A stretch of DNA of 35,577 nucleotides from a virus. Below are positions 24,269 through 31,181 of this stretch, piece by piece; position 1 is the stretch's first letter; each line of letters begins with the position of its first letter. The notes beneath the pieces were generated by a model. The model saw only the letters and a list, made by a program, of their open reading frames with translations, was not told the DNA's origin and made no database searches. The stretch covers positions 1 to 35,577 of IMG/VR virus record IMGVR_UViG_3300046167_000039. The stretch is one strand, 5' to 3'. The translations under genes and the position numbers were made by a program.

Positions 24269-24508
24269 TTAGCCTGTAATTAATTTATCCATTTTTTCGT
24301 CTAACTTGTCCAAACGATCTATGACTCTGTCTATACTTATTGTAAGTTCAACTTTGGTTACATAATCCTTTGCAACCTCTTCGCGCGTCTTATTCAAAAG
24401 TATATCAACTCTCTTTAGCTCTGTCGCGTTAGATCTGATGTTGTGTATGATAGGCGCAAATACTAAAGTCATCACAATATTCCAAAACATCATACCATCA
24501 AATTCCAT
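24269..24508 (-). CDS. Membrane-anchored coiled-coil protein, 79 aa
   Basis: ATG 24508 overlaps the endolysin stop by one base (TAATG); ATG 24520 would overlap it more. The N-terminal hydrophobic segment (MMFWNIVMTLVFAPIIHNI) is followed by a charged helix (ATELKRVDILLNKTREEVAK) and RVIDRLDKLDEKMDKL, giving one membrane helix and a coiled coil. I recall similar phage proteins beside lysis genes. It may be a holin partner or spanin-like protein, without direct proof. Confidence 0.65.
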   Translation of the reverse strand: MEFDGMMFWNIVMTLVFAPIIHNIRSNATELKRVDILLNKTREEVAKDYVTKVELTISIDRVIDRLDKLDEKMDKLITG

Positions 24509-24879
24509 TAGTAGCTCCAAATGTGCGGTCTAGGCCTGCCTTGTAAGTCTTTAGATATATCTAAATGTATAAATCTTGCATTACCTTTTTGGTTTACACC
24601 AATACCAGTAAACCCAAAATCTTTAGCTTTTGATATTATTTCTAATGCTTGTTTTCCTCTAACTCCTATGTCTGCTGCCAAGCCAAGCGCGTGTGTTCCT
24701 GGTTTGGATTTTTTTGCTTCAACAGGATGGTCTGCGCTTCTGTAACCAGAAGTTATTTTGAATGGGAATCCACACTCTGTTCTTAATGCTTGTAGTTTAT
24801 CTATGAGTTCATGTTCTATTTTGTTTTCACCAGTATGCTTGCATGCAAATTCTTCTAACGTAAAGTTCTTCCAGCTCAT
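24508..24879 (-). CDS. Endolysin, M15 D-Ala-D-Ala carboxypeptidase-like
   Basis: The 123-residue enzyme has SGYRSADHPVEAKK, GTHALGLAADIG and RFIHLD, the zinc-binding set H63, D70 and H105 of the Peptidase_M15_3 family. It should cleave peptide cross-links in peptidoglycan at the end of infection. It has no signal peptide, so it needs the holin encoded just before it. It overlaps the holin gene by ATGA (24879-24876). Confidence 0.9.
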   Translation of the reverse strand: MSWKNFTLEEFACKHTGENKIEHELIDKLQALRTECGFPFKITSGYRSADHPVEAKKSKPGTHALGLAADIGVRGKQALEIISKAKDFGFTGIGVNQKGNARFIHLDISKDLQGRPRPHIWSY

Positions 24880-25256
24880 TTTGTTACTCCTTTAGTTTTT
24901 TCAAATGTTCTAAGTCCGCCAAGTCCTAGCATGCCCATTAACACAGTCATTAACGAACCCATGTCAAAAGTTGGTAAGTCAAATGATAGTCCAGCTGCTG
25001 ATAGTCCGAATATAATAATAGGCTGTAATAAAAAGTGGTACAGCATAGCAATCCCGCAAGTCCAACCCACAAAGGGCCTCCAGCCTGCAACGAATAAGGA
25101 TTTATGTCCAGCTTCAATCTTATTGATTTCAATCTGCGCCATATTCGCTTTATGCAATTCAGTTTTAAGTTCATGGTTTAGTTTTGCCTGCAAGTCTTTA
25201 TCAGGTACTAGTTTGCCTACTATGTCGCTTACTGGTCCTATTAGTTTATCAATCAT
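24876..25256 (-). CDS. Holin (3TM family-like)
   Basis: The 126-residue protein has an N-terminal amphipathic, charged half (VSDIVGKLVPDKDLQAKLNH) and then GWRPFVGWTCGIAMLYHFLL, followed by two more hydrophobic segments (PIIIFGLSAAGL, SLMTVLMGMLGLGGLRT). This order fits Holin_3TMs. It should form the inner-membrane hole for the M15 endolysin, whose gene overlaps its end. Confidence 0.85.
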   Translation of the reverse strand: MIDKLIGPVSDIVGKLVPDKDLQAKLNHELKTELHKANMAQIEINKIEAGHKSLFVAGWRPFVGWTCGIAMLYHFLLQPIIIFGLSAAGLSFDLPTFDMGSLMTVLMGMLGLGGLRTFEKTKGVTK

Positions 25257-25587
25257 CTTTTTTGTGTAATTTTAAAAAATACTCAGCATCTACTAATGCT
25301 AATGGTTTTGTTCTATTTCTTTTGATTATAACCAATGGTTCGTAATCTTTACAGTTTTCTTGTGATTGTTCGTATGCTTTCCACACATTTACGGCTTCTT
25401 GGTTTTTGCACTCTATAGAATACGGAAATTGCTTGCGTGATTGCACACCCATTATGACATCCTCACCATTAGAACCCATCGGACGGGATTCTAAATCTTC
25501 AGGGTCAAAACCAAGTAATTCAATTAGTTTATCTACTACCCATTGTTGCAAAGCTCTTCCTTTGGCTTTTGCGGATGATGGCCTCAC
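25249..25587 (-). CDS. Small PD-(D/E)XK nuclease (resolvase-like)
   Basis: The 112-residue protein has ESRPMGSNGEDVIMG (D43) and YSIECKNQE (E59, K61), the spacing of a PD-(D/E)XK core as in Hjc-type resolvases and VRR-NUC-like enzymes. It begins at GTG 25587, which overlaps the preceding small gene's stop (GTGA), supporting that start. It may resolve concatemer branches before packaging. It lies between the cyclase and the holin. Confidence 0.7.
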   Translation of the reverse strand: MRPSSAKAKGRALQQWVVDKLIELLGFDPEDLESRPMGSNGEDVIMGVQSRKQFPYSIECKNQEAVNVWKAYEQSQENCKDYEPLVIIKRNRTKPLALVDAEYFLKLHKKDD

Positions 25588-25664
25588 TTTTTAGTTTTTT
25601 TTGTTTTTTTCTTTTTAGGTGGTCTACCTACTTTAGATCCGTATGTTCCTTTTCCTTTTGGCAT
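25584..25664 (-). CDS. Tiny basic protein, 26 aa
   Basis: ATG 25664 to TGA 25586-25584 encodes PKGKGTYGSKVGRPPKKKKT and a lysine-rich end. Its start follows AGGAATAATT, and its stop overlaps the next gene's GTG. I recall related MPKG-type basic peptides in marine phages. It has the same MPKG start as the 48-residue protein at 30762-30908, so both may be nucleic-acid-binding or packaging-associated peptides. Confidence 0.6.
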   Translation of the reverse strand: MPKGKGTYGSKVGRPPKKKKTKKTKK

Positions 25665-25672
25665 AATTATTC

Positions 25673-27421
25673 CTATGTTGTATAAATAATCAAAGGCTTT
25701 TCTTTTCCTTTAACTTTTATTGGTTTTAATAATTTTAACTTAATTTTAGATTTATTTGCAGTAGATTCACCAATCAATATATCTACACCCACTTCTTTGG
25801 TTGCTGACTCTAGTCTTGCAGCTGTATTTACACAGTCACCAATAGCAGAATAATCAAACCTGGTATCACTACCCATATTACCAATAACAGCACTTCCTGT
25901 ATTGACTCCTATACCTATAGCTATAGGTTCTGATAATTCTTGTTGTAATTGTTGTATAGATGTTTTTATATCTTGCGCACACGCTATAGCTCTATCCTCG
26001 TGATTATCTAAATCCAATGGTGCTGAAAATATTGCCATAGCTGCATCACCGATAAATTTATCTACCATACCTCCATGCGCTTGTATGCAATGCACCTGTG
26101 CAGTCAATACTTTATTCATAATCTCAGTTACTTGTTCTGGTTCTAACTTTTCGCTTAGATTTGTAAAACCTCTAACGTCTGTAAATAAAAATGTAGCTTC
26201 TTTTTTCTCACCGCCAAGTTTTAACAAGTCAGGATTATTTTGTAATTCTTTAACTTGTCTTGGATCTAAGTAATGCTCAAACTGTTTTTTTATTTGTTGA
26301 CGTAATTTATATTGTTTTTTGTAGCTTAAATACAAAGCAATAGTAGAAATTAGTATTTGAGAGATAAAAGTCCATGAAAAATCTAGCAAAACACCTTTTT
26401 GAACGCTAAAAGCTCCTGTAACGCCCGTGGTTAAGAGTAAAATTACAGCAATACTTATGCCCTTAACTATACTGAGATAATTAATTACAAGCCACGTCAA
26501 CGACACAAATATTGTCAAAATTAAAATTTCCGCTGATAAATGCCAGTTTGGAATCTTTGGTGAGTTTTCTATCAAGATTGACTCAGATAATGCTGCTTGT
26601 ATTTTATGTGGCTCTAATAATCCAATCGGTGTTGCAATTTGTGGCATGATTCCCGAGGCGGTTACGCCAACAAATACAAATTTACCAGCAACATCCATTT
26701 CTTGTAAATTCGTTTGTGGTGTATCTACCCAACTAATCCACTTACGACCTAAACTGTCTGTGTCAACTGGTGGCAATCCTTTAACGCGTATTTGTTCTAT
26801 ACCAAGATCATTTGTTTTTATAACGTAAGTATCAGCACCAACTAATGCTTTTAATACCTCTGTGCCAAATGCAGGCACATATCCATCTGGAGTTCTTAAC
26901 AATAATGGTATTCTTCTTACTAAGTTGTCTACATCAGTAGGTGCGGTTGCAATACCTTCCTGTGCATAAGCTGTTAGTAACTTTATATTTTGTATGACAC
27001 CATTTGTATTCATACCACCCACATCATCACCAAGTATGACAGTACCTGTGGTTGGTGGATAATTGCCATTGGGATTTTCAAACATTGCTAGAATAGAAGT
27101 GCCATACTTTAGTGACTCTGCAAAGTGAGCGTCACCACCCATTCTATCTGGTTGTGGAAAACCTATAACGTAACCAACACCTATAGCTCCTTTGTTTATA
27201 ATCTCTGTGTGTATTTCACCTAGTCTTTGTCTTGGTAGTGGCCAACCACCTTCGTCAGCTATGTCCTCTTCTGTAATATTTAATATAGTAAAGTAACCAG
27301 ATGGTTGCTGTTTTGGCACTAGGTAATCAAATACTTTTAACTTTAATATCTCTGTGGGCGCTGACTGATATAACAAAGGCAATGCTAGTATTATAAGTGC
27401 GGTGAATAGTATTCGTTTCAT
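25673..27421 (-). CDS. CHASE2-domain class III adenylate cyclase
   Basis: The 582-residue membrane protein starts with a signal-anchor (KRILFTALIILALPLLYQSA), then a periplasmic CHASE2 sensor (about 25-290), three membrane helices (about 296-367), and a cytosolic cyclase domain from about 405. The catalytic set is present: D415 in FTDVRGFT and D459 in KFIGD (metals), K455 (adenine-type selector), N532 and R536 in GDCVNTAARLE (transition state). S525 replaces the usual Asp/Thr partner of K455, which is common in such bacterial cyclases. It should make cAMP on the inner membrane. It abuts FecR (one-base overlap), a pairing familiar in bacteria. Very unusual in a phage. Confidence 0.9.
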   Translation of the reverse strand: MKRILFTALIILALPLLYQSAPTEILKLKVFDYLVPKQQPSGYFTILNITEEDIADEGGWPLPRQRLGEIHTEIINKGAIGVGYVIGFPQPDRMGGDAHFAESLKYGTSILAMFENPNGNYPPTTGTVILGDDVGGMNTNGVIQNIKLLTAYAQEGIATAPTDVDNLVRRIPLLLRTPDGYVPAFGTEVLKALVGADTYVIKTNDLGIEQIRVKGLPPVDTDSLGRKWISWVDTPQTNLQEMDVAGKFVFVGVTASGIMPQIATPIGLLEPHKIQAALSESILIENSPKIPNWHLSAEILILTIFVSLTWLVINYLSIVKGISIAVILLLTTGVTGAFSVQKGVLLDFSWTFISQILISTIALYLSYKKQYKLRQQIKKQFEHYLDPRQVKELQNNPDLLKLGGEKKEATFLFTDVRGFTNLSEKLEPEQVTEIMNKVLTAQVHCIQAHGGMVDKFIGDAAMAIFSAPLDLDNHEDRAIACAQDIKTSIQQLQQELSEPIAIGIGVNTGSAVIGNMGSDTRFDYSAIGDCVNTAARLESATKEVGVDILIGESTANKSKIKLKLLKPIKVKGKEKPLIIYTT

Positions 27422-28614
27422 TAATCACTCTGTGTGATTTTTATTATACTACCAGTACCGCCATTAACCTTTACCATTTTAGATGCACCATCTTGTATAA
27501 AGATAACCGTGTAACTAGCAGACGAATCTATATCTACTCTCGCTGTATCATTTACGCTACGAATAAGTGTTAAAACCTCACCAGTTATATACGATGTTAT
27601 TTGTGTATTTAAGTCTTGCCCTAGCTGTGTGCCAACTATGTTAGTTGACGTAGCATCTTGTGCTAGTTGATCTTCCTCTTGGATTTCTTGTAATGCGTCT
27701 ATAACATCTAGCAAATCTTCAAGAAAGTTTACATCAAGATAATTTATATCTAACTCTGTAAACTCTAGCTCTTGCTCTGAATCTAAAAAGTCTTCCTCTA
27801 AATAATCTATATCTAAATCATCAAAGTCTAATATATTTTTCTTTTTTGTTTGTATGGTTTCTTCTATAACTTGTTCTTGTTTTGGTGGGTTTACGATAAG
27901 CATGTTATCTATCAGCTCTAGTGTTAGGTCTAGTATAACTGGCGCACTTGGTGACTTTTCATATACATCTACAGTAGTAGCTTCGTAAGGTTTATTGAGT
28001 GTAACCGTACCCATGGCTGTAGTTACTAATATCTCACCACTAGATAAACCATTAATGTCAGGTAATAGTATTAATAAACTGCGACCAGTTTCATCTACAG
28101 TTACAGTAAAATCAGTACCCCTTATAGCTATATTGGCTGTAGGCGTTTTGAGATCTATATTATTTTTATCTATCTTATTTAGGCTACCTGTAATAAATCT
28201 GGCTGTGCCAAGACCAAAGGTAATAGCCATTTTAGATTTGCTAGGGTTTGGATCAAAGATATATTCGTCTATGGTAAGTTGCGAATGTTCGGTTAGTTTT
28301 ACTTTAGAATCGTCTAAGAATGTAATAGCCATACGACCATTAGATGTAATGGCCTCATCGTTTTGCTGTATGTCAAAAGACTCTATTGCCTGGTATGGCT
28401 TATCTCTTACAACTTGTGCCGAACCAGTCAGCTCAGATATATTGCCTACGTCAACAGCTGGTTGTTGTTCCGCTATCGTTTTGGATGACGCAAATAGTAC
28501 CGCTAGACCCAGTAGAGTTAATCTGTAACCAATCAGCAGCAAGAGTTGATGACTGTATGATGTTAAATGTTCTACTGCTTCCTGTTTGGTCAAGGTAGAA
28601 GTATCCTCCCGCAT
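27421..28614 (-). CDS. FecR-domain periplasmic protein
   Basis: The 397-residue protein has a hydrophobic leader (LLLLIGYRLTLLGLAVLFAS), then a FecR-type domain: AITSNGRMAITFLDDSKVKL, STLTIDEY-like strands, LGTARFITGSL and TPTANIAIRGTDFTV. An acidic linker follows (DFDDLDIDYLEEDFLD) and a beta-rich C-terminus. FecR domains bind periplasmic or surface ligands and pair with signalling proteins; here the next gene is a CHASE2 cyclase. ATG 28614, with AGGA seven bases upstream, is the best start; GTG 28620 is the alternative. Either way it overlaps the curlin-like gene by over 160 bases, so a shorter start at an internal TTG is possible. Confidence 0.85.
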   Translation of the reverse strand: MREDTSTLTKQEAVEHLTSYSHQLLLLIGYRLTLLGLAVLFASSKTIAEQQPAVDVGNISELTGSAQVVRDKPYQAIESFDIQQNDEAITSNGRMAITFLDDSKVKLTEHSQLTIDEYIFDPNPSKSKMAITFGLGTARFITGSLNKIDKNNIDLKTPTANIAIRGTDFTVTVDETGRSLLILLPDINGLSSGEILVTTAMGTVTLNKPYEATTVDVYEKSPSAPVILDLTLELIDNMLIVNPPKQEQVIEETIQTKKKNILDFDDLDIDYLEEDFLDSEQELEFTELDINYLDVNFLEDLLDVIDALQEIQEEDQLAQDATSTNIVGTQLGQDLNTQITSYITGEVLTLIRSVNDTARVDIDSSASYTVIFIQDGASKMVKVNGGTGSIIKITQSD

Positions 28615-29161
28615 ATCCACTTCCTGTAAAGTTTACTGTGTTGCTATCTCCATCTACATCAACGTAGTTAGTAGCACCATCATAGTTAATATCAAAATCA
28701 AAAGTGTTTCCATCACCATTGATTATCCAATCTAAATCTAAGTTTTCACTCAACGCACTTGTGCCAGTATCTAGGGTAAATGTATTTGAACTACCAGTAA
28801 CATCTACATTGTAGTCTGACCCACTAATACCATAAGTATCTGTTGGATCACCCTGTATAGTAAATGTATTACTGTCACCATCAAATTCAAAGAATCCTGT
28901 TACATTGTCACCGTAGATATCACCGAGAAATTTATTACTACCACCTATCTGGTTGATATCTAGTGTTAAATTAATACCGTCAAGGTCTAGAGCTGTTAGC
29001 GTTCCAGCTATAGAATTTAGACCGCCAATAATGTTAGATGAGCCTAGTTGTTCTAGGTCTATGTTTGCTGTAGCACCTGCTTGCTCTACAAAGATTTCAT
29101 TATCAGCCGCGAATAGCGGTAACACAATCATTGTCGCAATCAATTGTTTTAAATTCTTCAT
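28451..29161 (-). CDS. Secreted curlin-like repeat protein
   Basis: The 236-residue product has a signal peptide (about 1-19, LPLFAA) and then degenerate strand-turn repeats of 20-28 residues built on G-x-S/G-N-x-F/x: FVEQAGATANIDLEQLGSSN, INQIGGSNKF, DGDSNTFTIQ, TGSSNTFTL, GDGNTFDFD, DGDSNTVNF. These resemble curlin (CsgA/CsgB) repeats with some Gln replaced by Asp. There is no obvious Gly-rich CsgG-targeting N-terminus. Two cysteines, C224 and C236, end the chain. Its place directly behind CsgG makes it the likely secreted substrate. It overlaps csgG by 59 bases. Confidence 0.75.
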   Translation of the reverse strand: MKNLKQLIATMIVLPLFAADNEIFVEQAGATANIDLEQLGSSNIIGGLNSIAGTLTALDLDGINLTLDINQIGGSNKFLGDIYGDNVTGFFEFDGDSNTFTIQGDPTDTYGISGSDYNVDVTGSSNTFTLDTGTSALSENLDLDWIINGDGNTFDFDINYDGATNYVDVDGDSNTVNFTGSGYAGGYFYLDQTGSSRTFNIIQSSTLAADWLQINSTGSSGTICVIQNDSGTTTSC

Positions 29162-29972
29162 AACTCCAATATCCTCTATTTGTTCCTTCTTTTATAGTTT
29201 GTAGTACAGCAGTTTCTATTGCTGTCTGTAGTGCTATATTGATTGACTCGTTTCTAACTAAACCGTTTTCTATTTCTACTAGTTCGGTTGAGTCAGTAAT
29301 AAAACGAAAGATATCTTGATCTATAGATGCACTTAATATCGTTTTTGTTACTAATACTTCTAGTAATACTTTACCCGTACTCACGGATACAGTACGCAAT
29401 GAGATGGTAACTGTATCTTGTTTGTACTGCCTAGACATTCCTATTCCAAGGTATCTAGCTCCAGCACCACCACTCTTTACGTTACTTTCGTATGATATCA
29501 CGCCACCTTGCATTATTAAACCCGCGAACATAAGTGGTTGTAATTTGGTATCTTTTTTAAACTCTTGCCTGGTGCTTCTTATGATCTGCCTTTCTTTGGT
29601 TACATGGTCTAGGCCTACGCGTTCTACTACCTCAAAGAAACCATTATGATTACTGCCAGCATGTTTTAATGCTCTAATTAAGTAAGCGTCTGGTGCTTGA
29701 GTTACCGCAGATGAGAAGGTTGCGTATGTGCTATTGCTTCTTCTTTGACCAGTTGCGTCTATGAAAGATCCTGCATATATTGCTACGACTGGTTTGGCTT
29801 GGTTAGATGCTTTGACGTTAGCAAGTTCTGGAACTAGTAAAGATCCTATCTCTGGCTTTTCTATTTTTTGTATGGGTGGTAAGTTGTTTTCTATTGGGTC
29901 AAATAATAAGGCGCAACTAGAAAGTAAAATTACCGATAGGCAAAGATATAGTTGTTGTATCACCATTTGCAT
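29103..29972 (-). CDS. csgG: CsgG, curli outer-membrane secretion pore lipoprotein
   Basis: The 289-residue lipoprotein has the lipobox LLSSC (Cys20) and matches E. coli CsgG closely over YESNVKSGGAGARYLGIG (161-178), LRTVSVSTGKVL (192-203), KTILS (210-214) and FRFI (222-225). CsgG forms a nonameric outer-membrane channel for unfolded curlin. The constriction loop reads STYATFSSAV; F86 aligns with E. coli F56, while positions matching N55 and Y51 appear to be Thr and Ser. The length is close to the bacterial protein. It overlaps csgF by 56 bases and the curlin gene by 59, so translation is coupled. Confidence 0.95.
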   Translation of the reverse strand: MQMVIQQLYLCLSVILLSSCALLFDPIENNLPPIQKIEKPEIGSLLVPELANVKASNQAKPVVAIYAGSFIDATGQRRSNSTYATFSSAVTQAPDAYLIRALKHAGSNHNGFFEVVERVGLDHVTKERQIIRSTRQEFKKDTKLQPLMFAGLIMQGGVISYESNVKSGGAGARYLGIGMSRQYKQDTVTISLRTVSVSTGKVLLEVLVTKTILSASIDQDIFRFITDSTELVEIENGLVRNESINIALQTAIETAVLQTIKEGTNRGYWSYEEFKTIDCDNDCVTAIRG

Positions 29973-30354
29973 CCGTTATTGTTAAAGTTATTATTCCGTC
30001 TACAACATTATACTCTATAGTGTTACCTTCCAATTCTAAGATACCGCTTTCGCTAGCAGTCTCTCCAAACAAGTTTTCTACTAACTGTCTTGATAGTTGT
30101 GCATAGATTCTTGACTCTAGGTTTCTAATAAACCTTGCAAGCGTAGTGTTTTCTTTGTCTCTTTCTATTTGATCTTGCAACGCTTTTAGTTCTGCTTTCA
30201 CAGTCATCTTACGCGTGTATTGTTGGTTCTCTATAGTCAGATAATGTGCAGATGTGCCGATACCAGAGAATGACGGTGACTTAAACTTATGCACCATTTC
30301 ATCTGCTGATACAGATAAACATAATACCAATAAACTAATCTTTCCTTTTGTCAT
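29917..30354 (-). CDS. csgF: CsgF, curli nucleation/assembly factor
   Basis: The 145-residue protein has a signal peptide (about 1-17) and then HKFKSPSFSGIGTSAHYLTI, equivalent to the FRNPNFGG segment by which CsgF plugs the CsgG channel. A helical middle (LARFIRNLESRIYAQLSRQL) and a C-terminal strand region (YNVVDGIITLTITDANGDTT) follow, as in CsgF. In bacteria CsgF anchors curlin growth at the cell surface. It opens the cassette and overlaps the preceding membrane protein gene by 20 bases, so it is expressed with late genes. Confidence 0.9.
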   Translation of the reverse strand: MTKGKISLLVLCLSVSADEMVHKFKSPSFSGIGTSAHYLTIENQQYTRKMTVKAELKALQDQIERDKENTTLARFIRNLESRIYAQLSRQLVENLFGETASESGILELEGNTIEYNVVDGIITLTITDANGDTTTISLPIGNFTF

Positions 30355-30685
30355 TTCTTCTTGCTTTTGCTATTTTGTTGGTGTCTATTAATTGTGGTAC
30401 ACCTAACATTGTTTTTATCATAGTGTCTTGTCTGATAATTTCGTTATCCAAAGATCTAACTCTATCTATCAATGCTACTAAAATACCATGTTGCGTGTCT
30501 AGTTTTGTGCCTAGCCTTTCCTCCATGGCTGTTAATGATGTATTAACTTTCTCATCTACAGTATCTAGTTTGGTTTCCATACCATCTATGATTCTATTTA
30601 TTAGTTTCCATACAAACATGCCAAGACCTATGGCCGCAGCGATAGGAAAACCTAGTTCGGTTATAAGGGTAACAATGTCGTTCAT
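30335..30685 (-). CDS. Holin-like membrane coiled-coil protein, 116 aa
   Basis: It has an N-terminal membrane segment (LGFPIAAAIGLGMFVWKLI) followed by a long heptad-rich helix (ETKLDTVDEKVNTSLTAMEE, VRSLDNEIIRQDTMIKTM). The family occurs in many marine phages, by memory, and is thought holin- or lysis-related; this is not shown here. The ATG at 30685 overlaps the upstream stop (ATGA), and its end overlaps csgF by 20 bases. Confidence 0.65.
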   Translation of the reverse strand: MNDIVTLITELGFPIAAAIGLGMFVWKLINRIIDGMETKLDTVDEKVNTSLTAMEERLGTKLDTQHGILVALIDRVRSLDNEIIRQDTMIKTMLGVPQLIDTNKIAKARRNDKRKD

Positions 30686-30765
30686 TTAGAATTAAATAAT
30701 CTATCTTCTGTTTTTTGGAATGAGCGCTCTAAAAGTTTATCTATAAGATTACTTATAAACTTCAC
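30682..30765 (-). CDS. Tiny protein, 27 aa, GTG start
   Basis: GTG 30765 overlaps the previous stop as GTGA, and its TGA overlaps the next ATG. The frame encodes KFISNLIDKLLERSFQKTED and a short end, an amphipathic helix. Stop-start coupling on both sides is the main support; there is only a weak AAGAAG ribosome site. Confidence 0.45.
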   Translation of the reverse strand: MKFISNLIDKLLERSFQKTEDRLFNSK

Positions 30766-30908
30766 TTCTTCTTGGCTGTTCTTTTTGCTTTCTTAAAAGC
30801 GCTAGCTTTGGGTGCGCCTTTAGTTCCAGGCTTTCTCATTTTCTCGTTAGAACCAGCTTTAATTCTTTTTCTTTTTGCATGTATGTTTGCGTATAGTCCT
30901 TTTGGCAT
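30762..30908 (-). CDS. Small basic protein, 48 aa
   Basis: ATG 30908 after AAGGAGATAAT starts a 48-residue, strongly basic protein (PKGLYANIHAKRKRIKAGSN, KKAKRTAKKK). It resembles short MPKG-type phage peptides that I recall from marine phages. The many Lys/Arg residues suggest DNA or RNA binding. It lies in a row of four tiny genes between portal and the holin-like gene. Confidence 0.65.
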   Translation of the reverse strand: MPKGLYANIHAKRKRIKAGSNEKMRKPGTKGAPKASAFKKAKRTAKKK

Positions 30909-30917
30909 ATTATCTCC

Positions 30918-31181
30918 TTATTTTCTTTTAGATTTAGCTCCTGCACATTTCCATCTTTTTCTAGATAGGTTGTTAGGAGTGTTGGGATCGTTTTGTTTTT
31001 TCTTAGAAAGTCTTTTCTTTATGCCTAGACTTCTTGCGCAGTAAGAGTCACCTTTAGATGTTCCTGGCTTTACTCTTGCTCCACCGCTTTTAGCTTTACC
31101 CGCTTGGCCGTAACTTACTTTTTTACCAGATGCGGTTATCTTTACTTTAGCTTTGCCTTTTCTTGGTGTTGCTCTTGCCAT
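30918..31181 (-). CDS. Basic DUF6321-like protein, 87 aa
   Basis: The 87-residue chain is Lys/Gly/Ala-rich (ATPRKGKAKVKITASGKKVS) with GTSKGDSYCARSLGIKKRLS and NDPNTPNNLSRKRWKCAGAK. This pattern recurs in phages as a small protein with a YCxRSxGI motif (DUF6321-like, from memory). It starts in a one-base overlap (TAATG) with the preceding gene. Two cysteines and the basic charge suggest nucleic acid or structural binding. Confidence 0.7.
   Translation of the reverse strand: MARATPRKGKAKVKITASGKKVSYGQAGKAKSGGARVKPGTSKGDSYCARSLGIKKRLSKKKQNDPNTPNNLSRKRWKCAGAKSKRK

Noticed and set aside
27995-28528. 177-residue plus-strand frame in the FecR region
   Set aside because: Opposite to a recognisable FecR domain and without a ribosome site.
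25673-30354. Possibility that the curli cassette is bacterial flanking DNA
   Set aside because: Phage packaging genes lie on one side and lysis and head genes on the other, all on the same strand with overlapping ends, so it is inside the phage genome.
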